Origin: Roseburia_D yibonii
GTDB taxonomy: Bacteria > Bacillota > Clostridia > Lachnospirales > Lachnospiraceae
NCBI RefSeq assembly: GCF_014297335.1
Contig: NZ_JACOQH010000008.1
Location: forward strand, 62,001-126,000
Direction of reading: 5' to 3'
DNA: 64,000 nt
Of this stretch, positions 1 through 8,506 are shown piece after piece. The number at the start of each line of letters is the position of its first letter. Position 1 is the first letter of the stretch. Position numbers and translations under genes: made by a program. Under the pieces are notes generated by a model. It was not told the DNA's origin. It ran no database searches and worked only from the letters and a program-made list of their open reading frames with translations.

Positions 1-1537
1 CCTCGGCATCATTTAAGAAAAAGCGTTTTCCATCAAAGTTAGTATAGAGCTTATCATCATCCGACAGGGAAACATCGCTGGATAACATCCACAGGATGTA
101 GGTTCCCTCATAGCCATCGTCTTCCATCCACAGCTGATAGTCCGCATGACCAAGATTCTCGACCTGATCTTCCCGCAGCTGTACATAGTACTCGCCCGGA
201 GCTGTAACATCCTCTTCCGGCGCAGTATCTTCCACATGCCAGTCCGTGATCGGGTCACCGGAAAGTGTTGCCGTAAAGTTTCTCACAAATCCGATGTAAT
301 TGTCACTGAATCCAATGTCTCCATAAATATCCAGCCACTCGTCTACATAGTCTTTGTTCTCATACGGAAAGTAGATCGCCATTCCGTGTGTCATCGGGAC
401 ATTGGACACCTGTTCCACCACACAGTCATCGATCGCCGCTTTCAGTTCCGCGGATTCTTCCGGGTACAACGTCTCCATTTTATCGGACAGATCATAGAGA
501 TCCACGGTATCGTAAAACGTATCTTCACTTACTTTACCAAATGATTTTGCCTGATCCCTGATCTTTGCGATCTTTGAATATCCGCCGTCTTTTAATTCCT
601 GTTTCGCCGACAGGACAAATGCATCCAGTTTTTCTTTTACCGCATCCGTCTTGGTAAGATCCATGCAGGAGAGCGTGTAATCCGGCACATAGCGGTAATT
701 ATCCTCATAATAGCTGCTGTACGCGTCTAATACGCAGCTTGCGGCATCTCTTCCTTCATAATATCCATAATCCGTCATCTGGCGCAGGAACGAGTAATCC
801 CATCCGTCTCCGGCTTCCATCTCCTCCGACGCGATCATGTAATCCGAATAGTCGGAAAGTACATCCGCCACCTCGATCATTCCCATCAGGCAGGCATCAA
901 ATCCGATCCACTCAAATTTCTGTCCGTCCGCTGCCATGTCGGTACTGCCGAGCGCTTCGTCTAACTCCCGCATCGACAGTGCGTCGTAGCCATAGTTTTC
1001 ATCCGCGCCGTAACCGAGGATCGCTCCACCGCCATGATTCCACAGCACCATGCTGTAATCATCCACCGAATAAGACTGGTAAGCAAAATCCACAAAGCCG
1101 GAAAGTGTCTGCGGATCTGCCATATCCCGATCCCCAAGGGATGCCACCTGATCGAGTCCATCCTCTGTCAGTTCAAATATCGCGCACTCACCATCCGGAA
1201 TATCCGGGTTCCACCAGGAATCCGTTCCACCGGTGCATATTAAAACTTTTAAATCATCATCATCAAAACCGCATTGCTGCATCTCTTCAATATCGGCACT
1301 CGCAAGTCCGGAATCGGATTCCAGATTGGAACCGACCATGTAGACCATAAGTACCTCTTTCGCGTCTCCTCCCGCGATCGCGGAGACATCCGGCGCGTCT
1401 TCACTTGTTTCCTGTTTTTCCAGTCCCTGAAATCCATGCCCTGTTTTCTGCACGGACGCTTTTTGATCTATTCTGCCACAACCGGAAGCAACTACTCCCA
1501 GACATAAAAGCAGTGCCATGATTCTTTTTTTCTTCAT
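1..1537 (-). CDS. Clostripain-family (C11) cysteine protease lipoprotein, 3' end cut by window
   Basis: The reading frame runs from an ATG at 1537 to the left edge of the window, 512 codons without a stop, so the C-terminus is missing. The first 20 residues form a lipoprotein signal with a lipobox VASGC, which predicts a protein anchored outside the membrane. The clostripain pattern is clear: an early MVYMVGSNLES strand, a catalytic histidine in LWNHGGG near residue 165, and a catalytic cysteine in FDACLMG near residue 214. C11 proteases are usually secreted and cleave after basic residues. The start has GGGAGAATGAG just upstream. It stands alone between the purD terminator and the window edge and has its own promoter. 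Family call firm; substrate unknown. Confidence 0.88.
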   Translation of the reverse strand, partial: MKKKRIMALLLCLGVVASGCGRIDQKASVQKTGHGFQGLEKQETSEDAPDVSAIAGGDAKEVLMVYMVGSNLESDSGLASADIEEMQQCGFDDDDLKVLICTGGTDSWWNPDIPDGECAIFELTEDGLDQVASLGDRDMADPQTLSGFVDFAYQSYSVDDYSMVLWNHGGGAILGYGADENYGYDALSMRELDEALGSTDMAADGQKFEWIGFDACLMGMIEVADVLSDYSDYMIASEEMEAGDGWDYSFLRQMTDYGYYEGRDAASCVLDAYSSYYEDNYRYVPDYTLSCMDLTKTDAVKEKLDAFVLSAKQELKDGGYSKIAKIRDQAKSFGKVSEDTFYDTVDLYDLSDKMETLYPEESAELKAAIDDCVVEQVSNVPMTHGMAIYFPYENKDYVDEWLDIYGDIGFSDNYIGFVRNFTATLSGDPITDWHVEDTAPEEDVTAPGEYYVQLREDQVENLGHADYQLWMEDDGYEGTYILWMLSSDVSLSDDDKLYTNFDGKRFFLNDAE

Positions 1538-1582
1538 CTCATTCTCCCTTACTGTTTTTCTCTTCCCATGCTTTTTAAGATG

Positions 1583-1608
1583 GTCCGGCGATGACGTATC
1601 CGCCGGAC
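1583..1608 (-). other. Perfect hairpin in the leader of the clostripain gene
   Basis: GTCCGGCG and CGCCGGAC are separated by ten bases and would form an 8-bp GC-rich stem in the leader RNA, about 45 nt before the start codon. No U-tract follows, so it is not an obvious terminator. An 18-bp near-palindrome (1624-1641) lies just upstream of it in the transcript. Confidence 0.45.
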
Positions 1609-1687
1609 AGTCTGCATGAGAAGGCATAAGCATGCGTATGCACAGTCCTATTTTTATAGCTTTCTAATTTTTCATAACAACATTCCC

Positions 1688-1735
1688 GTGATTGCAATCA
1701 CCTATAATACTACCTGACTTTCGGAAAGGTTTCAA
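1688..1735 (-). promoter_or_regulatory. Promoter and 14-bp palindrome upstream of the clostripain gene
   Basis: On the minus strand TTGAAA (1735-1730) and TAGTAT (1712-1707) are 17 bases apart. The perfect palindrome GTGATTGCAATCAC (1688-1701) follows directly and would overlap the transcription start, a typical position for a repressor operator. The transcript would have a leader of about 160 nt. Confidence 0.5.
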
Positions 1736-1742
1736 AAAAAAT

Positions 1743-1785
1743 AAAAAAAGCAGCGGATTTTTTTCGATCCTCCGCTGCTTTTTTA
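1743..1785 (-). terminator. Terminator downstream of purD
   Basis: AAAAAAGCAGCGGA and TCCGCTGCTTTTTT form a long stem-loop 20 bases past the purD stop, with a U-tract on the minus strand. A-runs and T-runs on both sides make it potentially bidirectional. Confidence 0.85.
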
Positions 1786-1805
1786 AATCTTGTCCTTTTT
1801 ATGGA

Positions 1806-3083
1806 TTATTTCACTTCATCGATCGCTTTTCCGATGTCATGGCGCATATACTTGTTCGCGAAATCCACCCACTCTGTGGCAGCATAGGCATTGGCTCTCG
1901 CCTCTTTTAAGGTGGCGCCCTTTGCCGTCACGCCGAGCACACGTCCGCCGTTTGTGACGATCTTTCCGTTTTCATCAAATTTGGTTCCGGCATGGAAACA
2001 GTAATAACCGTCTTTTCCGTCAAAGTTTTCCAGTCCTTTGATCTCAAATCCTTTTTCGTAGGATACCGGATATCCGTCTGACGCAAGTACCACGCAGACC
2101 GCTGCGTTGTCCTCAAACTGCAGATCGACCGTATCGAGCTTTCCGTCCACGCAGGCTTCCATCACGTCAATGATGTCATTTTTCATGCGTGGCAGCACAA
2201 CCTGTGCCTCCGGATCGCCAAAACGCGCATTGTACTCTAATACCTTTGGTCCGTCCTCTGTGAGCATCAGTCCAAAGAAGATGACACCGGTAAACGGTCT
2301 GCCTTCTTTTGCCATGGCATCGACCGTTGCCTGGTAAATGTATTTTTTGCAGAAATTGTCCACTTCTTCTGTATAGAACGGACTCGGGGAAAAGTTACCC
2401 ATTCCTCCGGTATTCAAGCCCTGATCCCCGTCTTTCGCGCGCTTGTGATCCTGCGCGGAGGACATGATCTTGATCGTTTTTCCGTCTACAAAAGAGAGTA
2501 CGGACACTTCACGTCCGGTCATGAACTCTTCAATGACCATCGTGTTACCGGACGCGCCGAATTTCTTGTCTTCCATGATCTCCTTGACACCGGCTTTCGC
2601 TTCATCCAGGTTTTCGCAGATCAAAACACCTTTTCCGAGCGCCAGACCGTCTGCCTTTAAAACGATCGGGAATTTTGCCTGCTCGAGGTACGCGATCGCC
2701 GCTTTCGGGTCTGTAAAATTCTCATATGCCGCTGTCGGGATATTGTATTTTTTCATCAGATCTTTGGAAAATGCCTTGGAGCCCTCCAAGATCGCCGCAT
2801 TCTTCTTCGGTCCGAATACGCGCAGTCCCTCCGCCTCAAAGACATCCACGATTCCTCCAACAAGCGGATCATCCATCCCAATGATCGTAAAGTCAATTTC
2901 TTTTTCTTTCGCGAACGCAACCAGTTTGTCAAATTCCATGGCTCCGATCGGAACACACTCTGCAAGTGCTGCAATTCCCGCATTTCCGGGTGCGCAGTAT
3001 ATCTTATCCACACGCGGGCTCTTTGCCACGCTGGTCACAATGGCATGTTCTCTGCCGCCGCTGCCGACTACCAATACTTTCAT
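1806..3083 (-). CDS. purD: Phosphoribosylamine-glycine ligase (GAR synthetase)
   Basis: PurD joins phosphoribosylamine and glycine using ATP to give GAR, step 2 of purine synthesis. The protein opens with MKVLVVGSGGREHAI, the signature start of PurD, and carries the ATP-grasp body (QDHKRAKDGDQGLNTGGMG, FGDPEAQ). At 425 residues it has the usual length. The frame is open for 11 more codons upstream, beginning just after the purN stop, but the ATG at 3083 is preferred because GGAAGGAGA precedes it and it matches the family N-terminus. It is the last gene of purM-purN-purD and is followed by a strong terminator. Confidence 0.97.
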   Translation of the reverse strand: MKVLVVGSGGREHAIVTSVAKSPRVDKIYCAPGNAGIAALAECVPIGAMEFDKLVAFAKEKEIDFTIIGMDDPLVGGIVDVFEAEGLRVFGPKKNAAILEGSKAFSKDLMKKYNIPTAAYENFTDPKAAIAYLEQAKFPIVLKADGLALGKGVLICENLDEAKAGVKEIMEDKKFGASGNTMVIEEFMTGREVSVLSFVDGKTIKIMSSAQDHKRAKDGDQGLNTGGMGNFSPSPFYTEEVDNFCKKYIYQATVDAMAKEGRPFTGVIFFGLMLTEDGPKVLEYNARFGDPEAQVVLPRMKNDIIDVMEACVDGKLDTVDLQFEDNAAVCVVLASDGYPVSYEKGFEIKGLENFDGKDGYYCFHAGTKFDENGKIVTNGGRVLGVTAKGATLKEARANAYAATEWVDFANKYMRHDIGKAIDEVK

Positions 3084-3116
3084 ATCTGTTTCTCCTTCCA
3101 TTGCTGCCTGAGTCAT

Positions 3117-3740
3117 TTATTTTATATGTACTTTTCCGTTTTCTACTGTCACTCTTCCATTCGCGATGAGGTCGATCGCCTGCGGCATGATCTTCCACTC
3201 CGCCTGTTCCATAACACGGCGCTGCAAGATCTCCGGGGTGTCCCCCTCCTCAACGGCTACCGCTTTCTGTAAAATGATCGGACCCGTATCCGTTCCCTCA
3301 TCCACAAAATGCACGGTGGCTCCGGTTATTTTTACACCACGCGAAAGCGCGCCCTCGTGTACCTTCAATCCATAATAACCCGTTCCACAAAAAGACGGGA
3401 TCAAGGATGGATGGATATTTATGATCCGGTTTTCGTATTTTTTTATCATCATTTCCGGGATCACAACGAGGAATCCGGCAAGCACCACAAGATCTACCGC
3501 ATAGGAATCCAGTTTTTTTAAGAATGCCTGATTGAACGCCGCGCGATCCGGGTAATCCTTGGGTGATACGCAGACCGCCTCGATATTATGCTTTCTCGCG
3601 CGCTCCAAGGCGTATGCGTCCCGGTTGTTACTGATCACGACAGAAACTTCCGCGTTTGTGATCGTTCCGTTGTCGATGGCGTCTAAGATCGCCTGAAGAT
3701 TGGTTCCGCCACCGGAAACCAGTACCGCAACTTTTAGCAT
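3117..3740 (-). CDS. purN: Phosphoribosylglycinamide formyltransferase (GART)
   Basis: PurN transfers a formyl group from 10-formyltetrahydrofolate to GAR, step 3 of purine synthesis. Visible family features are the N-terminal VLVSGGGTNLQAI, the substrate/folate region VLAGFLVVIP and IINIHPSLIPSF with the catalytic histidine, and HFVDEGTDTGPII. The length (207 residues) is normal. The start codon lies inside the end of purM (7-nt overlap), which points to translational coupling. Purine operon member with purM and purD. Confidence 0.97.
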   Translation of the reverse strand: MLKVAVLVSGGGTNLQAILDAIDNGTITNAEVSVVISNNRDAYALERARKHNIEAVCVSPKDYPDRAAFNQAFLKKLDSYAVDLVVLAGFLVVIPEMMIKKYENRIINIHPSLIPSFCGTGYYGLKVHEGALSRGVKITGATVHFVDEGTDTGPIILQKAVAVEEGDTPEILQRRVMEQAEWKIMPQAIDLIANGRVTVENGKVHIK

Positions 3741-4759
3741 AAGGTTACTCCCTTTTCTCCGTTTTCGATCTTTCCTACTACATACGGTGTGTCTCCTGCC
3801 GCACGGATCGCGTCCATAGTCTTATCGACATCGGCCGGATCTACCGCAAGTACCATACCAAGTCCCATATTGTAGGTATTGTACATCATCTTTTCATCTA
3901 CGTTTCCTTCTCTTGCCATCATGGTAAAGATCGGCGGGATCGGATAGCTTGCCTTCTCGATCACTGCGCGTTTTCCTTCCGGAAGCATTCTCGGAACGTT
4001 CTCATAGAAACCACCGCCTGTGATATGGCTGCATGCTTTCACGCGGACACCCGCTTCTTTGATGGAGCGCAGTGCTTTCACATAGATTCTGGTCGGTGCG
4101 AGCAGCGCGTCTCCGAGTGTTGTGCCAAGTTCCTCGTGATATTCGTTTAAGGTCTCCGCATCCATTTTAAAGATCTTGCGCACCAGGGAGAATCCGTTGG
4201 AATGTACGCCGGAAGATGCCATACCGATCAGAACATCCCCTGCCTTTAATTCTTTTCCGGTGATGATGTCCTTTTCGTCTACGACACCAACTGCAAATCC
4301 AGCAAGATCATATTCGTCTTCCGGCATAAGTCCCGGATGTTCTGCGGTCTCACCGCCGATGAGCGCTGCGGATGACTGCTTGCAGCCTTCTGCGACGCCG
4401 CTTACGATGTCAGCGATCTTTTCCGGAATATTCTTTCCACATGCAATATAGTCTAAGAAAAATAATGGTTCACCGCCTGCGCAGGCAATATCATTGACAC
4501 ACATGGCTACACAGTCGATACCGATCGTATCATGCTTATCCATGATGAAAGCCAATTTCAGTTTGGTTCCCACGCCGTCTGTACCGGAAACTAACGTCGG
4601 TTTCTCCATGTTTTTAAATGCGTCTATGGAAAAAGCACCGGAAAATCCGCCGAGGTTGGTAAGTACCTCCGGGCGCATGGTACCCTGTACATATTTTTTC
4701 ATTAACTCTACAGATTTGTAACCAGCTTCGATATCAACACCTGCGTTCTTGTAATCCAT
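3734..4759 (-). CDS. purM: Phosphoribosylformylglycinamidine cyclo-ligase (AIR synthetase)
   Basis: PurM closes the imidazole ring, converting FGAM plus ATP to AIR. The sequence begins MDYKNAGVDIEAGYKSVELMKKYV and has the ATP-site stretch LVSGTDGVGTKLKLAF, the GGETAEHPG motif and GLVRKIF-like SLVRKIF, all typical of PurM. Length 341 is normal. An AGGAGGAAAG site precedes the ATG. It is the first gene of purM-purN-purD and has its own promoter in the gap after purE. Confidence 0.97.
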   Translation of the reverse strand: MDYKNAGVDIEAGYKSVELMKKYVQGTMRPEVLTNLGGFSGAFSIDAFKNMEKPTLVSGTDGVGTKLKLAFIMDKHDTIGIDCVAMCVNDIACAGGEPLFFLDYIACGKNIPEKIADIVSGVAEGCKQSSAALIGGETAEHPGLMPEDEYDLAGFAVGVVDEKDIITGKELKAGDVLIGMASSGVHSNGFSLVRKIFKMDAETLNEYHEELGTTLGDALLAPTRIYVKALRSIKEAGVRVKACSHITGGGFYENVPRMLPEGKRAVIEKASYPIPPIFTMMAREGNVDEKMMYNTYNMGLGMVLAVDPADVDKTMDAIRAAGDTPYVVGKIENGEKGVTLC

Positions 4760-4804
4760 TTTCTTTCCTCCTGTTTACTTTGCTATTTCATTTGTCATAA
4801 TCTC

Positions 4805-4834
4805 ATTGTAACTTGAAACCCTAAAGATTTCCAA
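4805..4834 (-). promoter_or_regulatory. Promoter of purM-purN-purD
   Basis: TTGGAA (4834-4829) and TACAAT (4810-4805) are 18 bases apart, with an A/T-only stretch upstream. The layout is almost the same as the purE promoter. Confidence 0.6.
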
Positions 4835-4913
4835 TTATATATTATTATATGTCTTATTAGTTTTTCTAATCAATCCGTTATCACTATTTCTTTTTACTTA
4901 TAATATTGTAAAA

Positions 4914-4942
4914 GAAGGATACCTCCGATGAAAGTATCCTTC
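4914..4942 (-). terminator. Terminator downstream of purE
   Basis: AGAAGGATAC and GTATCCTTCT pair around a short loop, followed by TTTTAC on the minus strand. It separates purE from the purMND unit. Confidence 0.65.
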
Positions 4943-4958
4943 TGATCCGTCTTTTGTT

Positions 4959-5465
4959 TTATTTTGTATAGTTCTTGTAGCCGACTTCCTGCAGTTTCGC
5001 GTCCTTTGCCTGCACCTGCTCTTTTAATTCTTTTGCGTAATCCTTTAATTTCTGAAGCAGTGCCGCATCCGATGTTGCGAGGATCTTTGCTGCCAGAAGA
5101 CCCGCGTTTGCGCCGCCGTTGATCGCTACGGTCGCAACCGGGATACCGGATGGCATCTGAACGATCGAATATAAGGAATCGCGTCCGCCAAGTGAGGTGG
5201 TATGCATCGGGATACCGATGACCGGCATCGGGAAGATCGCCGCGCACATACCCGGAAGATGTGCTGCCATTCCCGCTCCCGCGATGATGACCTTAAATCC
5301 TTTTTCCTCTGCGGTCTTCGCGTACTCAAAAAATACGTCCGGCTCTCTGTGCGCTGAGATGATCGTCATCTCATAGTCGATTCCAAGCTGTTCTAAGATA
5401 TCAGCGGCTTTTGCCATAACCGGCATATCCGAGTCGCTTCCCATTACGATTCCTACTTTTGCCAT
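4959..5465 (-). CDS. purE: N5-carboxyaminoimidazole ribonucleotide mutase (class I PurE)
   Basis: PurE moves the carboxylate of N5-CAIR to the ring carbon to give CAIR. The class I signature is intact: VGIVMGSDSDMPVM at the N-terminus, ISAHREPD with the catalytic histidine, AGAGMAAHLPGM, and GVPMxTxxLGG-like GIPMHTTSLGGRDSLYSIVQMP. Length 168 residues fits. Ribosome site AAGGAGAATGA before the ATG. No purK is seen in the window. It is a single-gene unit with its own promoter and terminator, directly upstream of purMND. Confidence 0.97.
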   Translation of the reverse strand: MAKVGIVMGSDSDMPVMAKAADILEQLGIDYEMTIISAHREPDVFFEYAKTAEEKGFKVIIAGAGMAAHLPGMCAAIFPMPVIGIPMHTTSLGGRDSLYSIVQMPSGIPVATVAINGGANAGLLAAKILATSDAALLQKLKDYAKELKEQVQAKDAKLQEVGYKNYTK

Positions 5466-5508
5466 GATTCATTCTCCTTCGTCTCTGTTCGTATTATGAT
5501 CTGCCCTT

Positions 5509-5538
5509 ATTGTAACTGCTTTTATCTTAGAAATCCAA
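5509..5538 (-). promoter_or_regulatory. Promoter of purE
   Basis: TTGGAT (5538-5533) and TACAAT (5514-5509) spaced by 18 bases, with an AATATTATTAA stretch just upstream. The leader is about 40 nt, too short for a purine riboswitch. Confidence 0.6.
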
Positions 5539-5580
5539 TTAATAATATTACTGTATTTTATAAGATTTTCTTATAAGATC

Positions 5581-7653
5581 TTACAGCGGCTCGTTGAGCT
5601 TTTCGGTTCCCGGAACCACGAAACGTCCGTCACGAATAATGTCTGCCGTGCTTCCATCCGCGCGGATCACCGTGATCGTGCCGAGTTCATCATACGGGAT
5701 CGTGATATCGGTATGGCAGTTAAAGTAAGCCTTCGCCGGATCTTCTTTTCTTAAGATCGAAACCTCATTGTCTCTTGCCACGATCTCTTTTCCGTCCGGA
5801 TTAAAGACCGGTGTGTCCTCCGCATGGGAGTAACAGGTGTCTCCCACCGCGAAATGCGGCCCTGTCTTTTCCGCGATCAGAATCGGCAGTGTATCTTCGA
5901 TCTGGTAATCTCTCGCCATACGATATGCCGTTGTATTTGTTCCGATCGCGAATTCCCCGATCGGCAGTGTCTCATGATGCATCAGCACATTTTCATGTAC
6001 ATACGCTTTGTTTTCCGCTTCATCCGCAAAATTCGCGCAGCCATATTCCTGAATCATTCCGTCTTTGAATGTGATCGTAAGATCCTTATACTGCAGACCG
6101 TTTAAGTAAACTTTGGTCACATGGAGCACACCGTCTGTCCCCTGTAATACCGGAGAGGTGAACACCTCACCGACCGGGATATTGACGTCTGCCACGCAGT
6201 TTTCAAAGATCGCCTCTTTGTCCGGATCTTTTAACGGATACAGTGACACGGTAAGGTCTGTATTGTTTACGCCCTCTTTTCCCTTCACATGCGCTTTCAC
6301 GCCGGTGTTTAAGACATCGATGATCTTCTGCTGCATCTCCTGATACAGCTTGTAATCTAATGTATTGATCTTTACCGTCTCGGCAAAGATCTCTTTAAAT
6401 TTATCCCCGATCGACGGGATCGGGTACGCAATGATCGTAAAGCTGCGCTCCTCGCCCTTAATATACTGGTTTGTGATCTGCCCGGACTGGGAAGCATGAT
6501 AGACATTGAGCTGATTCTGTTTTTCCGAATACTGCTTTGCCTCTTTTTTATTGACCGGAGCAAACGGCGCCTCACCGAACACCTCGATGACCGCCGGTCC
6601 CGCATGACCGTATGCCTGCTCCTTATGCGCCTCGTATGCCGTCTTTAACGTTTCAAGCCTGCGCTCCACAAACGCCTTGTCCAGATAAAACGCGCGGTCT
6701 GACTTGTGGTCATAATCATACTGTTTATTGGGTGAAACCGAATAGCAGCCACGTTTGCTGTTGCCATGGTTGGTAAAGGATGACACGGCTTCGCGGTAGA
6801 TCGTCGGTTTTAAATCCATCTTCTCGAAATTGCGGATCGCCGCGCGCACCATGCGTTCAAATCCGATCGGATATTCCACGCACACCGTATCCTTGATGGA
6901 AAGATCTTTTCCGCCAAGGACAAATCCAATGCGGTAGCCTTCCGTGTAAGTATCCGCCATCGCCTGGATCTTACTTTCCTCCATCTGGTTCAAATAAGAT
7001 GCTATGCCAAGCTCATCCTTTGTGATATACGCGCCGTAGCGGTACAGGTAGGTCAGATCGTTTAAATCTTTTTCCATGATAATCCGGGTAAAAAAGTCGA
7101 GATCCGGATCTACCATGCCCTGCACGCTCTCCTCGGTAAAGACTTCGCTGTAATCGTGGAAAAACCAGTAAACTGCCTGCTCCACCGTTTTTTCTGATAC
7201 GCCTTCTTCGTCCGTAAAGCAGCCATATACCTCGCAAAACAGTTCCGCCAAGATCGTAATGTTATATTTTCTTCCCTCAAACGCGTAAGGGATCATCGCG
7301 CGGATCTCTGCATATAAAAAGCTCAAAATCCCGCCAAATGTTTCTCCGAGCGTTTTTACCGCGTACGCCGGATTGGCATAACTTGCTTCGTAATGCTCCG
7401 GCAGGATGTCCTCATAGAGTTTTTCATTCCACTCCTCGCACTCGGCAAGACTGCGGTGATCTAACTCCCCGCTTTCTTCTTTTTTTAAAATCTCCCGGTT
7501 TAACAGAATAAACCGGCTTACTTTTTTAAAGTAAGAAATATACGGCTCACCGGCCGCCTCTTCTTTTTCTATTTCCGCAATGCGGTTCATCACAAGCTCG
7601 CAGCGCTCTGCCACTTCTTCGTTTTTTTCTCTGTAAATATCCTGATAACTCAT
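5581..7653 (-). CDS. M29-like metallo-aminopeptidase with long N-terminal extension
   Basis: The C-terminal half resembles M29 (AmpS/thermophilic) aminopeptidases. VNIPVGEVFTSPV and LPIGEFAIGT hold the expected glutamate ligands, and LIAEKTGPHFAVGDTCYSH and the later histidine and aspartate region hold the remaining metal ligands. M29 enzymes are usually about 410 residues, while this one is 690. Roughly the first 280-300 residues are therefore an extra alpha-helical region I cannot name. Two in-frame ATGs exist. The one at 7653 (MSYQDIYREKN) is preferred because AAAGGA lies upstream of it, whereas that site almost touches the ATG at 7665. Cytosolic peptide breakdown is the likely role. Confidence 0.8.
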   Translation of the reverse strand: MSYQDIYREKNEEVAERCELVMNRIAEIEKEEAAGEPYISYFKKVSRFILLNREILKKEESGELDHRSLAECEEWNEKLYEDILPEHYEASYANPAYAVKTLGETFGGILSFLYAEIRAMIPYAFEGRKYNITILAELFCEVYGCFTDEEGVSEKTVEQAVYWFFHDYSEVFTEESVQGMVDPDLDFFTRIIMEKDLNDLTYLYRYGAYITKDELGIASYLNQMEESKIQAMADTYTEGYRIGFVLGGKDLSIKDTVCVEYPIGFERMVRAAIRNFEKMDLKPTIYREAVSSFTNHGNSKRGCYSVSPNKQYDYDHKSDRAFYLDKAFVERRLETLKTAYEAHKEQAYGHAGPAVIEVFGEAPFAPVNKKEAKQYSEKQNQLNVYHASQSGQITNQYIKGEERSFTIIAYPIPSIGDKFKEIFAETVKINTLDYKLYQEMQQKIIDVLNTGVKAHVKGKEGVNNTDLTVSLYPLKDPDKEAIFENCVADVNIPVGEVFTSPVLQGTDGVLHVTKVYLNGLQYKDLTITFKDGMIQEYGCANFADEAENKAYVHENVLMHHETLPIGEFAIGTNTTAYRMARDYQIEDTLPILIAEKTGPHFAVGDTCYSHAEDTPVFNPDGKEIVARDNEVSILRKEDPAKAYFNCHTDITIPYDELGTITVIRADGSTADIIRDGRFVVPGTEKLNEPL

Positions 7654-7691
7654 TGGCTTAACCATTTCCTTTACTATCTGAAACTACAACT

Positions 7692-8015
7692 TTACAATAA
7701 AAATCCGGCTGCGTAGATCGCTGCCCAGACTCCGGTTATGAGCACACTGCACACCAGACTGATGTACGGCACCGTCTTAAACGTGTCTTCTTCTTTTACC
7801 GCGAGTATGGCGAGTATCAGCGCGCACACCGAGATCAATAAGGACAGCACTCCCGCACTGCCAAGGTACACGCTGCCATTTCCGCCTTTGTGAAAGGACT
7901 CCATCACCGTCACCGCAAAAATGAGGATCGCTCCCACGGCAAGTATGAGTGCCAGGCTTCCGCGCACCGACTTTTTGCGTTTTGTAAATTTATAGTGTTT
8001 TCTCTTTCCTGTCAT
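7692..8015 (-). CDS. Small three-helix membrane protein (DUF6142-like)
   Basis: This 107-residue protein has a basic N-terminus (KRKHYKFTKRKKSVRG) followed by three hydrophobic segments at about residues 20-38, 50-70 and 80-105. Similar short proteins with a basic start and three membrane helices occur next to peptidase genes in Lachnospiraceae, and I recall the name DUF6142, unconfirmed. Its start overlaps the end of the VanZ-like gene by 26 nt, and the aminopeptidase follows 38 nt downstream, so the three are probably co-transcribed. Function unknown. Confidence 0.7.
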   Translation of the reverse strand: MTGKRKHYKFTKRKKSVRGSLALILAVGAILIFAVTVMESFHKGGNGSVYLGSAGVLSLLISVCALILAILAVKEEDTFKTVPYISLVCSVLITGVWAAIYAAGFLL

Positions 8016-8472
8016 CGTGTTTTCTCCTAAAGTATCGCCGGATCAGTCTGTAGACCAGATATCCGAGCGCAGCTCCAAGCGTATTTAAGATCAGATCGTC
8101 CACATCAAAGCTTCCGACCTTTGATATCAGCTGTATCGTCTCTACAAACAGACTGAAGTCAACCCCCAGCAGAACAATGTGAAAAAAGTTCCGGCATTTT
8201 GGGGTCAGCATAGGCAAGATCATGCCAAACGGGACAAACGCCAGCACATTTCCAAGCAGATTGGAAAGAACCGCGAACCATCCGAGTGTTCTCCGGTATA
8301 CAATAAAACGTCTGATCTCCCGGAACGGAGTCAGATTATAATGGTAATCCCTGTCAATATAAGTTCTCCCCATGATCTCCGCGAAAAACAGAAAATACAT
8401 GAGGAAAACCATATAAACAATAAAAAGTGTCCACGCCAGTACAAGCCGATGCTCTTCCTTTTTATTTCTCAA
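7990..8472 (-). CDS. VanZ-family membrane protein
   Basis: VanZ-like proteins are small integral membrane proteins. One member gives low-level teicoplanin resistance, but most have unknown roles. This one has 160 residues with hydrophobic segments near residues 10-30, 60-85, 90-110 and 125-145. It has the family's NxxxFxPFG-like NVLAFVPFGMILP, FHIVLLGVDFSLFVETIQL and FDVDDLILNTLGAALGY. It starts 34 nt after pyrE and overlaps the next small membrane gene. It probably rides at the tail of the pyr operon or has a weak promoter of its own. Confidence 0.87.
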   Translation of the reverse strand: MRNKKEEHRLVLAWTLFIVYMVFLMYFLFFAEIMGRTYIDRDYHYNLTPFREIRRFIVYRRTLGWFAVLSNLLGNVLAFVPFGMILPMLTPKCRNFFHIVLLGVDFSLFVETIQLISKVGSFDVDDLILNTLGAALGYLVYRLIRRYFRRKHDDRKEKTL

Positions 8473-8506
8473 TATTCCGACCTCTTAAACTATTATCTGC
8501 ACTATT

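Noticed and set aside
739..1350. A 203-codon plus-strand open frame
   Set aside because: It is antisense to the clostripain gene, has an arginine/proline-rich translation typical of a shadow frame and no ribosome site.
2464..3111. A 215-codon plus-strand open frame
   Set aside because: It is antisense to purD, serine/phenylalanine-rich, and has no family resemblance.
5466..5580. Purine riboswitch ahead of purE
   Set aside because: The leader after the promoter is about 40 nt, too short for the aptamer, and none of its conserved loops appear.
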